Positions 7,594-14,138 of a stretch of 21,161 bases of DNA are shown one piece after another. Numbering within the stretch: the first letter of the stretch is position 1; each line of letters starts with the position of its first letter. The DNA comes from Actinomycetes bacterium. GTDB lineage: Bacteria > Actinomycetota > Actinomycetes > Mycobacteriales > Micromonosporaceae. The notes below the pieces were generated by a model, which saw only the letters and a program-made list of their open reading frames with translations, was not told the origin of the DNA and made no database searches. The position numbers were made by a program, and so were the translations under genes. Location: positions 1-21,161 of the forward strand of contig JAEYGD010000288.1 of NCBI GenBank assembly GCA_023402505.1, given 5' to 3'.

Positions 7594-8469
7594 TCAGCGC
7601 AGCCGGCGCGCGGCGAACCGGGCCGGCGGGTCCGCGATCGCCTCCTGGGCGGCCACCAACTGGATCTCCCGGGTGCCGGCCGCGAGGGTCGCCTCCAGCA
7701 CCGTGAAGATGGACGCGGTGGTGCGCTCCAGGGCCGTCGCGGGCGAGCCGGTGCTGGTGAGATGCGCCAGGTACAGCGCCGCGGTGACGTCGCCACCGCC
7801 GTTCGGGGTGATCGGCAGCAGCGGGGTGGTGACCGCCCACGCGCCCTCGTCGGACACCGCCACCACCTCCAGCGACCCCTCCGGCAGGTCGGCGTGCAGC
7901 ACGCTGGTGACCAGCACGTGGCGCGGGCCGGTCGCCCGGACCACGTCGACGGCGTCCAGCACCTCGGCGAGGGAGCTGGTCGTACGGCCGGACAGGAAGT
8001 CCAGCTCGAACTGGTTCGGGGTGATGATGTCCGCGCGCGGCACGACGACGTCCCGCAGGTACTCCGGGATCCCCGGCCGGACGAACATGCCCCGCCCGAC
8101 GTCGCCCATCACCGGGTCGCAGCAGTAGACCGCGTCCGGGTTGGCGGCCTTGACCAGGGCCACCGCGTCGAGGATGACCGCGCCCATCGCCGGGTCCCCC
8201 TGGTAGCCGGAGAGCACGGCGTCGGCGTCGCCGATGACCCCCCGGTCCACGATGCCCGCGATCACCTCGGCGACGTCGTCGGGGGCCAGCAGCGGCCCGC
8301 GCCACGCGCCGTACCCGGTGTGGTTGGAGAAATGCACCGTCAGCACCGGCCAGACCTCGTGACCGAGGCGCTGGAGCGGGAAGACGGCGGCCGAATTGCC
8401 GACGTGGCCGTACGCGACCGACGACTGGATGGACAGGATCCGCACCTGCACATCATGACGGTTCGTCAT
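7594..8469 (-). CDS. pdxY: pyridoxal kinase PdxY
   Basis: A 291-residue ribokinase-superfamily kinase that phosphorylates pyridoxal (and related B6 vitamers) to pyridoxal 5'-phosphate in the salvage pathway. The N-terminus carries the diagnostic R-I-L-S-I-Q-S-S-V-A-Y-G-H-V-G-N-S-A with P-L-Q-R-L-G-H-E-V-W-P-V directly after. H-F-S-N-H-T-G-Y-G and D-P-V-M-G-D are the substrate and phosphate regions, and P-N-G-G-G-D holds the catalytic Asp near residue 227. Length matches E. coli PdxY (287). ATG 8469 is used; GTG codons at 8451 and 8445 would begin closer to the conserved R-I-L-S and are plausible, and none has a clear ribosome site. The gene stands alone, convergent with the BNR gene and divergent from the YVTN propeller gene. 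Confidence 0.93.
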   Translation of the reverse strand: MTNRHDVQVRILSIQSSVAYGHVGNSAAVFPLQRLGHEVWPVLTVHFSNHTGYGAWRGPLLAPDDVAEVIAGIVDRGVIGDADAVLSGYQGDPAMGAVILDAVALVKAANPDAVYCCDPVMGDVGRGMFVRPGIPEYLRDVVVPRADIITPNQFELDFLSGRTTSSLAEVLDAVDVVRATGPRHVLVTSVLHADLPEGSLEVVAVSDEGAWAVTTPLLPITPNGGGDVTAALYLAHLTSTGSPATALERTTASIFTVLEATLAAGTREIQLVAAQEAIADPPARFAARRLR

Positions 8470-8519
8470 CCGCCGATGCGCGGGCGGTCGCCGGCAGCCC
8501 TCCGCCCATCGACCCCGAT

Positions 8520-8544
8520 CGTGATCCATTGTGTAACGATCACG
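8520..8544. promoter_or_regulatory. inverted repeat, candidate operator in divergent intergenic region
   Basis: CGTGATC (8520-8526) and GATCACG (8538-8544) form a perfect 7-bp dyad with an 11-bp AT-richer spacer (C-A-T-T-G-T-G-T-A-A-C). It sits in the 181-bp gap between pdxY (minus) and the propeller gene (plus), 51 bp from the pdxY start. The spacing suits a dimeric repressor. I could not assign convincing -35/-10 pairs for either gene here. Confidence 0.4.
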
Positions 8545-8650
8545 GTCGATCCGGCGCCTGATCGACGGGAGCGACGATCTCGTCGCCCCGCCCCGGCCGG
8601 TCCGTGGGACCGGTCGAGGCGCCACGGGGATGATCGAAGGGATACCGCGC

Positions 8651-9718
8651 ATGCGGTTTCGCACAGTGACCGGATCAGTGCTGGCATCGATGATGGCGGT
8701 GGCGGGCGCGCTCGCCGGAGCGGGACCCGTCTCGGCCGCCGGGATCGGCGGGGACACCGCCACCCCGTTGCCGCTGCCGTCGTACGCGGACATGCAGGTG
8801 AACGGGGTACGCAGCGAGGTGTACCTGGCCGGCGGTGACCGGATCGTCGTGACCGACCGGGACGGCGGCATCCGGCGGACCATCGACGGGCAGACCGGCG
8901 TGTCGGGGCTCGCCCTGAGCGCGGACGGCAACCTCCTCTACGCCGCGCTCAACGGCGCCAGGGCGATCGCCGTCCACGACCTGAAGAAACGGAAGGAGAT
9001 CAAGCGGTACCCGACGGACAGCTGCCCCGGCGATGTCGCGCTCGCCGTCGGCAAGCTGTGGTTCAGCGCCGGCTGCTCGCAGGACTACGGCGGCAGCGTC
9101 AACTCCCTGGATCCGGCCACCGGGGCGACCACCACGCACGCGACCAGCCTGCCGACCGTGCAGGGCGTGCCGCTGCTCGCCGTGTCCGAGCGCGAGGGCT
9201 GGGGCACGCGGCTCGTCGTCGCCGCGCGCGACCTGAGCAGGACCCGGCTGGAGGCGTACGACATCACCACCGGGGCGCCCGACCCGATGTGCTGGGGGCC
9301 GGGCCCGTGCGCGATCGACGTGCCCAACATCGTGCAGGACCTGGCCGTCACCGCCGACGGCGCGAACCTGGTGACGGCCGACGGCGCGCAGTACCACACC
9401 CTCTGGTCGGTGGTCGGGTTCTCGGTCCTGCGGACCTACCCGAGCGGCGCCGTGCCCACGGCGGTCGCCGTGGCCGCCACCGGCCACCTCGCTCTCGGTT
9501 CGCAGAGCCCGAACGGCGGTGACACCGACCTGTTCGGGTACGAAGTGACCGGTGACCAGCCGACCTGGACGTACGAGTTGGGGGTCCGGGAGACCGCGAT
9601 GAACGACGTCGCGCCGCGCGGTCTCGCCTGGGCTGCCGCCGACGCGCGGCTGTACACGGTCGTGACCCATCACGACGGCACGTCGCCGGTGCTCCGCACG
9701 CTGGTCCCCACCGGCTGA
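8651..9718 (+). CDS. secreted YVTN/WD40-like beta-propeller protein
   Basis: A 355-residue exported protein. ATG 8651 is preferred over the in-frame ATG 8630 because GAAGGGA (8636-8642) lies 8 nt before it. The signal peptide (M-R-F-R-T-V then a hydrophobic core to P-V-S-A-A, cleavage near residue 30) makes it secreted. The mature part has repeated short strands of the type G-L-A-L-S-A-D-G-N-L-L-Y-A-A, D-L-A-V-T-A-D-G-A-N-L-V-T and A-V-A-V-A-A-T-G-H-L-A-L, the pattern of YVTN/YncE-like propeller blades; about six or seven blades fit the length. Two Cys pairs are near 125/142 and 214/220. No catalytic signature is visible. It differs from the Asp-box propeller upstream. Possible roles are extracellular binding or scaffolding; the true function is unknown. 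Confidence 0.72.
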   Translation: MRFRTVTGSVLASMMAVAGALAGAGPVSAAGIGGDTATPLPLPSYADMQVNGVRSEVYLAGGDRIVVTDRDGGIRRTIDGQTGVSGLALSADGNLLYAALNGARAIAVHDLKKRKEIKRYPTDSCPGDVALAVGKLWFSAGCSQDYGGSVNSLDPATGATTTHATSLPTVQGVPLLAVSEREGWGTRLVVAARDLSRTRLEAYDITTGAPDPMCWGPGPCAIDVPNIVQDLAVTADGANLVTADGAQYHTLWSVVGFSVLRTYPSGAVPTAVAVAATGHLALGSQSPNGGDTDLFGYEVTGDQPTWTYELGVRETAMNDVAPRGLAWAAADARLYTVVTHHDGTSPVLRTLVPTG

Positions 9719-9736
9719 CCGGTCGACCGGACGGCT

Positions 9737-9770
9737 CCGGAGGACTCCGGCCCGGGCCGGAGTCCTCCGG
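9737..9770. terminator. bidirectional terminator, perfect 34-nt palindrome
   Basis: The two 17-nt halves (9737-9753, 9754-9770) are exact reverse complements with no spacer. In RNA this would fold as a long GC stem with a minimal loop at the centre. It lies between the convergent propeller gene (stop at 9718) and carboxypeptidase gene (stop at 9783), 12-18 bp from either stop, and has no U-tract. Confidence 0.85.
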
Positions 9771-9782
9771 GACTCCACGCGG

Positions 9783-12194
9783 TCAGCGTCGCAGCGGGAT
9801 CGCCACCGCCTTGCGGTAGTTGCGGCCCTTGCCGTCGGGGCGGTAGTTGTTCTCGACGTTGCCCGCCGAGTCCACCGAGAACCAGTGAATGACGGTGCCG
9901 ACCGGCACGGTGAGGGTTTCGCCGCCCTCCCGGATCCCGGCCGAGCCGTAGAGCGTGGACGCGTACGTCGGCCGGCCCCGGTCGAGGGTGTAGAACACCG
10001 CCGCCGGCTCGCTGACGTCGAACGTCACGTCGACCATGCCCGGCGCCGTGCTGCGTGACATCTGCACCGTGCTGGTCGGCCGCTTCTTGTCCCGGGCGAA
10101 GTCACGGGCGACCCGCATCATCTCGACCAGGCCGTTGGCGAACTCCAAGGTCTCGTCGTGCGCTTCGGCCCACTCCGGCTGGAAGGAGGTGCCGACCTCG
10201 AAGTTCCACGCGTAGATGCCGTACTTGTACCAGAGCATGTCCCCGGAGTTGCCGGCCGCCGAGTACAGCACGTCCGAGATCGGGCCGGTCCGGGCCGGGG
10301 TCACCGCGAGGTTGCGGTGCCGCTTGATCGCGGTGAGGATCCGCGAGGACGCGCCCCAGAACGCGGACTCCTCGGCGAGCGTCGGCCGCGGCGCGGAGAT
10401 CCGGCCGGGGAGGGCGTACGCGCCGGGCGACCACATGAAGTAGTTGCCCGAGGAGTGCAGGTTCATCGAGAACTTGACGTTCGGCCGGCTGGCCAGCCAG
10501 TCGACGTTGCGGTTCTCCGGCTCGGACAACTCGGCCGGGCCGGCGTACGTGCCGCTGGTGCAGCTCGTCGAGGCGCCGGAGTAGCCGTCGAACAGGCTGT
10601 ACTCGGTGTAGTTGCGGTTGTTGTCCACGCCCCACGAGTCGCGGCCGAGGAAGTCCGCGGCACCGGTCGTCGGGCAGTGGTTGGTCATGTTCTTGCGCTG
10701 CGAGTTGAAGTCGTAGAACGAGTAGTGCCCGCCGTCCGGGTTCACCGACGGGGCGATCCAGATGTCCAGGTCGTCGAGCAGCTGCCTGGTCCGCCCGTCG
10801 TGCGCGTAGTTGCGCAGCAGTCGCTCGGCGGTCTCGATGGTGACCAGCGGCGGCACCCACTCCCGGGCGTGTTCCTGCGCGTACGCCAGCACACCGGTCC
10901 GGGAACCGTCGCGGTGCTTGCCGATCCGGATCGCGTAGACCGGGTGCGGGTCCCGGGACACCGAGGCGGGTGCGCTCAGGTCGTCGGTGAGCCGGGTCGG
11001 CGCCGCCGGCGCGACCACGCCGGTGCCCGGGCTGCCCCGGTAGGTGTACGCCCGCAGCAGCGTCCCGGCCTGCGCGTTGAGCGCCGCGACGACGTCGGAG
11101 GCGGTGCTGGTGACCGCGCCGGCGGCGTCGGTGGCGAGGCCGACCCGCACGTCGGTGCCGGTCACCGTGACGGCGAGGGCGGCGTCCGGCGCGCCGGGGT
11201 CGGCCAGTTCGACGGAGATGTCGTTGCCGCCCTGGTGCCCCCAGGCGAGGGAGTCGACGGCGACGCGACTGTCCGCGGCGGCGCCGAGGACGGCCTGCGC
11301 CTTGCGCCGGTAGCCGTTGGTCTTGTACGGCAGCTCGACGATCTCCGCCAGCCGCGGGTACTCCGCGGCCAGGAGCTTGATCCGGTCGTACAGCTCGGTG
11401 GGGGTCAGGTAGCTGGTGACGAAGTCCTTCTGGTAGCCGGGGCCTTCCGGGTCGGTGCCCGGGATCGGCAGCCACTCCTTCACCTTGGCGACGGCGACGT
11501 CCCCGGTGGGGCTGGTGACGCGCACGTACGCCGGCTTGGCGGTGACCGGGGCGGCGCCCCGGTGGTAGAGGTAGACACCGGCGTCGACGAATCGCGAGAT
11601 GGTCTGCGTACCGCCGGAGCCGATCGCGGTGCCGGGGCCGCTGTCCCGTTCGACGGTGAGGGCGGTGGCGTCGGTCTGGCCCTGGGCCCACTTGGCCTCG
11701 ACCGACAGGATCTGGCTGGTCCCGGAGGTGTAGTAGTCGGCTCGAATGATCTTGACGTCGGACGCGGTGGCGGTGGCCCGGGCCCCCGCGTTCTCCGCGC
11801 GGTGCGCGGCGATGGTCGCCTCCCGCTCGGCGATGCGGGCCTGCGCGTCGCTCGGCCGGTGCAGCACGCGGCCGAGCCGGTAGCCGGCGGCGGTCAGCGC
11901 GGCGGCCTCGGTGGGGGTGACCACGGCGTGCACGACCACGCCGTCCTCGGTGCGGGAGACGTGGTGGTCGAGGTCGACGCCGGTGGCGACGAGGGCGTCG
12001 AGGTGCGCGGTGCCGTCGAGGAGCACCTCGACCACGCTGGCCGCCTCGCCGGCGACCGGCCCGGCGTCGGCGGCGGGTGCGGTCGTGTCGGGCACGACGG
12101 CCGCGGCGGGACTGACCAGGAGTACGGCGGCCGCGGAGGCCGTCACGAGCGCGGGCAGGCGGTGTCGCCAGCGCCGACCGGAGGAACCGAACAT
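9783..12194 (-). CDS. secreted M14-family zinc carboxypeptidase with inserted domain and chitobiase-like C-terminal domain
   Basis: An 803-residue exported metallopeptidase predicted to remove C-terminal residues from peptides outside the cell. The signal peptide has basic residues R-R-W-R-H-R, then a hydrophobic core to about residue 32. Residues about 50-255 are a pro/accessory region. The M14 fold starts near 262 (Y-L-T-P-T-E-L-Y-D-R). Zinc ligands are His442 and Glu445 (E-H-A-R-E-W) and His580 (N-L-H-S-S-G). N-N-R-N near 525-528 matches the carboxylate-binding Asn-Arg, and Glu666 (N-F-E-V-G-T) is the catalytic base. About 110 residues (roughly 303-415) interrupt the fold between the G-Y-R-R-K-A strand and the H-x-x-E strand. 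The tail from about 706 (V-F-Y-T-L-D, S-V-D-S-A-G-N-V-E) resembles chitobiase C-terminal domains. AGAAGGG (12204-12210) precedes the ATG. Confidence 0.9.
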   Translation of the reverse strand: MFGSSGRRWRHRLPALVTASAAAVLLVSPAAAVVPDTTAPAADAGPVAGEAASVVEVLLDGTAHLDALVATGVDLDHHVSRTEDGVVVHAVVTPTEAAALTAAGYRLGRVLHRPSDAQARIAEREATIAAHRAENAGARATATASDVKIIRADYYTSGTSQILSVEAKWAQGQTDATALTVERDSGPGTAIGSGGTQTISRFVDAGVYLYHRGAAPVTAKPAYVRVTSPTGDVAVAKVKEWLPIPGTDPEGPGYQKDFVTSYLTPTELYDRIKLLAAEYPRLAEIVELPYKTNGYRRKAQAVLGAAADSRVAVDSLAWGHQGGNDISVELADPGAPDAALAVTVTGTDVRVGLATDAAGAVTSTASDVVAALNAQAGTLLRAYTYRGSPGTGVVAPAAPTRLTDDLSAPASVSRDPHPVYAIRIGKHRDGSRTGVLAYAQEHAREWVPPLVTIETAERLLRNYAHDGRTRQLLDDLDIWIAPSVNPDGGHYSFYDFNSQRKNMTNHCPTTGAADFLGRDSWGVDNNRNYTEYSLFDGYSGASTSCTSGTYAGPAELSEPENRNVDWLASRPNVKFSMNLHSSGNYFMWSPGAYALPGRISAPRPTLAEESAFWGASSRILTAIKRHRNLAVTPARTGPISDVLYSAAGNSGDMLWYKYGIYAWNFEVGTSFQPEWAEAHDETLEFANGLVEMMRVARDFARDKKRPTSTVQMSRSTAPGMVDVTFDVSEPAAVFYTLDRGRPTYASTLYGSAGIREGGETLTVPVGTVIHWFSVDSAGNVENNYRPDGKGRNYRKAVAIPLRR

Positions 12195-12245
12195 CGATGT
12201 CCGCCCTTCTCACATCCCGGCGTGCGGCGGCAGTGGGAGGCCGCT

Positions 12246-12269
12246 GCGGACGCTGGGCCGGGCGTCCGC
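12246..12269 (-). other. hairpin in the carboxypeptidase 5' leader
   Basis: GCGGACGC (12246-12253) and GCGTCCGC (12262-12269) form a perfect 8-bp stem with an 8-nt loop. It would lie in the untranslated leader if transcription starts near 12411. It is short for this GC content, so it may be fortuitous; it matches no riboswitch I recognise. Confidence 0.25.
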
Positions 12270-12417
12270 CGCCTCGGCTCCCGAAGACGGCAGCGGAGGT
12301 GCGGGCGCCGTGGCGTCCGGCGGCGTCGGGGGTCGACGCTGCCCGCATCGCCGGCTGTGCAGCGCCGCCCCGAAACGGGACGGGTGACGATCGGTTGACG
12401 GTCGGTGAACTGCGCCC

Positions 12418-12447
12418 ATCGTTGGCCGCGGCAGAGTGATCTGTCAA
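12418..12447 (-). promoter_or_regulatory. candidate promoter of the carboxypeptidase gene
   Basis: Read on the minus strand, a perfect consensus TTGACA (12447-12442) is followed after 18 bp by AACGAT (12423-12418), a reasonable -10. Transcription would begin near 12411, giving a leader of about 215 nt. A fully consensus -35 is rare by chance in DNA this rich in GC. Confidence 0.5.
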
Positions 12448-12493
12448 TGCCTGACCGGCCGAACGGCCCTTACCACCGGGCCGACCTGCCCGT

Positions 12494-12525
12494 TTACCGA
12501 CGCCGGTAAGAGGTGAAGATAAGGT
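12494..12525 (+). promoter_or_regulatory. dyad and candidate promoter of the small Cys/His protein
   Basis: TTACCG (12494-12499) and CGGTAA (12504-12509) form a 6-bp dyad with a 4-bp spacer. It overlaps a weak -35 CCGACG (12497-12502), which is 17 bp from a -10-like TAAGGT (12520-12525). A dyad covering the -35 would suit a repressor. The leader to the ATG at 12556 would be about 24 nt with GAGGGGG inside it. Confidence 0.4.
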
Positions 12526-12555
12526 CGGTAGCAAGCTCATGAGGGGGGCCGCACC

Positions 12556-12903
12556 ATGTCCGACACCAGCCACGACCGGTCCGACCACCGCGCGAACCGT
12601 CCCGAGGAGGTGACCGACCCGCTGCTGTGGGGCCTGGCTCTCGACGTGGCCGACGCCCACCAGCCCGACGCCGGTGGCACCGACTGCGTCAACCTGCTGT
12701 GCGCCGGCCACGGCTGGCCGTGCGCCGCCTGGCAGACCGCCCAGCGGGCCCTGGAGGTCGCGCGGACCGCGCCCGAGCGGCAGCCGACGCACGTCCCGGA
12801 CGGGCGGTCCGCCGACCCGCTGACCGGGTGGTCGACCGCTCCGGCACGCCGGCTCCGCCCGGCCGCGCCGGAGCAGTCGCGCCGCTCCGCGTCCGCCGCC
12901 TGA
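12556..12903 (+). CDS. small hypothetical protein with a Cys/His cluster
   Basis: A 115-residue cytoplasmic-looking protein without a signal peptide or membrane segment. ATG 12556 is preceded by GAGGGGG (12541-12547) at good spacing, supporting real translation, and the gene is bracketed by a candidate promoter and a strong terminator. Its only patterned part is residues 44-56, C-V-N-L-L-C-A-G-H-G-W-P-C, i.e. Cys44-x4-Cys49-x2-His52-x3-Cys56, followed by A-A-W-Q-T-A-Q-R-A-L. This could bind zinc. Residues 1-20 and 80-115 are charged, Pro/Arg-rich and probably disordered. I do not recognise the family; W-P-C after a Cys/His pair is seen in small actinobacterial hypothetical proteins. Function unknown. 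Confidence 0.65.
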   Translation: MSDTSHDRSDHRANRPEEVTDPLLWGLALDVADAHQPDAGGTDCVNLLCAGHGWPCAAWQTAQRALEVARTAPERQPTHVPDGRSADPLTGWSTAPARRLRPAAPEQSRRSASAA

Positions 12904-12940
12904 CGCAGCGCGCAACGCCGGGACCTGCGACGACGTACGC

Positions 12941-12978
12941 CCCGGTGCCGCCGACCGGATTCGATCGGCGGCACCGGG
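12941..12978 (+). terminator. hairpin terminator after the small Cys/His protein gene
   Basis: A perfect 14-bp stem (12941-12954 with 12965-12978) and 10-nt loop begins 37 bp after the TGA at 12901-12903. No U-tract follows. The rest of the gap to 13178 shows only a TAGGCT (13074-13079) that might be a -10 for the hydrolase, without a matching -35. Confidence 0.8.
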
Positions 12979-13178
12979 TGGAACTTCCACCACGGACCGC
13001 CCCGTCGGTGTCCTTTCCGACAGATCCGGCGGCTTGTCGAGCCGGCGGATAGCGGGGGGGCCGGCCCGACCGTTAGGCTCAAAGGCCGAGTGGAGTCGTT
13101 CACCGCCGATCAATCATCTTCGCTCTGGGCCGACGTGACGGATATTCGCTGGTCAGCAGCACCGGAAGGCAGGCTGGA

Positions 13179-14138
13179 GTGGTCCGAGAAGGGGAGCCGG
13201 GGACCGAATTCGCCTATCGCGCGGACAACAAGCGACTGGCGTACGAGGTCACGGGCGCGCCCGACGGACACCCCGTCTTCCTGATGCACGGCACGCCGGG
13301 CAGCCGCAAAGGGCCGAAACCGCGGGGCATCGTCCTCTACCGGCTCGGTGTAAAACTGATCACCTACGACCGCCCCGGCTACGGCGACTCGGACCGGTTC
13401 GAGGGCCGCGACGTGGCCGACGCGGCCCGTGACGTCGAGGTGATCGCCGACCACCTGGAGCTGGCCCGGTTCGCCGTCGCCGGCCGGTCGGGCGGCGGCC
13501 CCCACGCCCTCGCCTGCGCCGCCGACCCGGCCCTGCGCCACCGGGTGACCCGGGTGGCGGCGCTGGTCGGGTTCGCCCCGTCGGACGCCACCGAGCTGGA
13601 CTGGTTCGCCGGGATGAACGCCGACAACGTCGACGGTTTCGGCGCCGGCCGCTCCGACACCGCCTCCGTCGTCGAGGAGATCCGCCGCCGGGCGCAGCGG
13701 GCCAGCGAGGACCCGCGGCGGCTGCTGGAGGACCTCATGGCGCAGATGACCATGGCCGACCGGCGGGTCATCCGCGACCCGGCCCTGCGGCGCATGCTCG
13801 CCGACACCTTCGAGGACGCGCTGCGCACCGGGCCGTACGGGTGGATCGACGACGTGCTGGCGCTGCGCCGCGACTGGAAGTTCGACCTCGGCCTGATCGA
13901 CACGTCGGTGACCAGGGTGCGGCTCTGGCACGGCGCCGAGGACACCTTCGCCCCGGTCAGCCACACCCGGTGGCTGGCCTCCCGCATTCCCGGCGCGGAG
14001 CTGGAGGTGCAGGCCGGCGCGGCGCACTTCGACGCCGTCGAGGAGCTGCCGCGCATCCTCGGCTGGCTCACCGCCGACGACGACCCGGTGGTGAGCCGCA
14101 GCCGCGACATGCTGATCGGCGCCCGCCCCGGTCAGTAG
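13179..14138 (+). CDS. alpha/beta-fold hydrolase
   Basis: A 319-residue cytoplasmic hydrolase of the alpha/beta superfamily. The oxyanion motif H-G-T-P-G-S (37-42) follows a hydrophobic strand. T-Y-D-R-P-G-Y-G-D-S comes next. The nucleophile elbow A-G-R-S-G-G-G places Ser104. Asp255 (G-A-E-D-T-F-A-P) and His283 (A-A-H-F-D-A-V) complete the triad, so the enzyme looks intact. The region 140-235 is a helical cap that would set substrate specificity. The GTG start at 13179 has GGAAGG (13164-13169) 9 nt upstream. The last 7 nt (14132-14138) overlap the end of the convergent FxsT-like gene. The superfamily includes esterases, epoxide hydrolases and haloperoxidases; substrate unknown. Confidence 0.88.
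   Translation: MVREGEPGTEFAYRADNKRLAYEVTGAPDGHPVFLMHGTPGSRKGPKPRGIVLYRLGVKLITYDRPGYGDSDRFEGRDVADAARDVEVIADHLELARFAVAGRSGGGPHALACAADPALRHRVTRVAALVGFAPSDATELDWFAGMNADNVDGFGAGRSDTASVVEEIRRRAQRASEDPRRLLEDLMAQMTMADRRVIRDPALRRMLADTFEDALRTGPYGWIDDVLALRRDWKFDLGLIDTSVTRVRLWHGAEDTFAPVSHTRWLASRIPGAELEVQAGAAHFDAVEELPRILGWLTADDDPVVSRSRDMLIGARPGQ

Larger units (their letters stand above)
12195..12555. other. 361-bp divergent intergenic region
   Basis: No credible gene lies between the carboxypeptidase and the small Cys protein. The interval holds a candidate minus-strand promoter (12418-12447), a hairpin in the carboxypeptidase leader (12246-12269), a TTGACG (12395-12400) on the plus strand facing that promoter, and a dyad with a candidate plus-strand promoter (12494-12525). 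Apparent ORFs crossing it are GC-rich extensions of antisense frames. Confidence 0.6.

Noticed and set aside
8470..8931. N-terminal extension of the PdxY frame to 8931
   Set aside because: It overlaps the divergent propeller gene and its signal peptide, and PdxY proteins begin close to the R-I-L-S-I-Q-S-S motif.
10158..12398. Plus-strand 746-codon ORF antisense to the carboxypeptidase
   Set aside because: Composition (V/R/G/D-rich, no domains) marks a shadow frame; the minus-strand frame has signal peptide, zinc ligands and catalytic Glu.
10102..13113. Minus-strand 1003-codon ORF spanning the carboxypeptidase and the intergenic region
   Set aside because: Arg/Gly/Pro-rich shadow in another frame that also runs through the promoter region and the small Cys/His gene.
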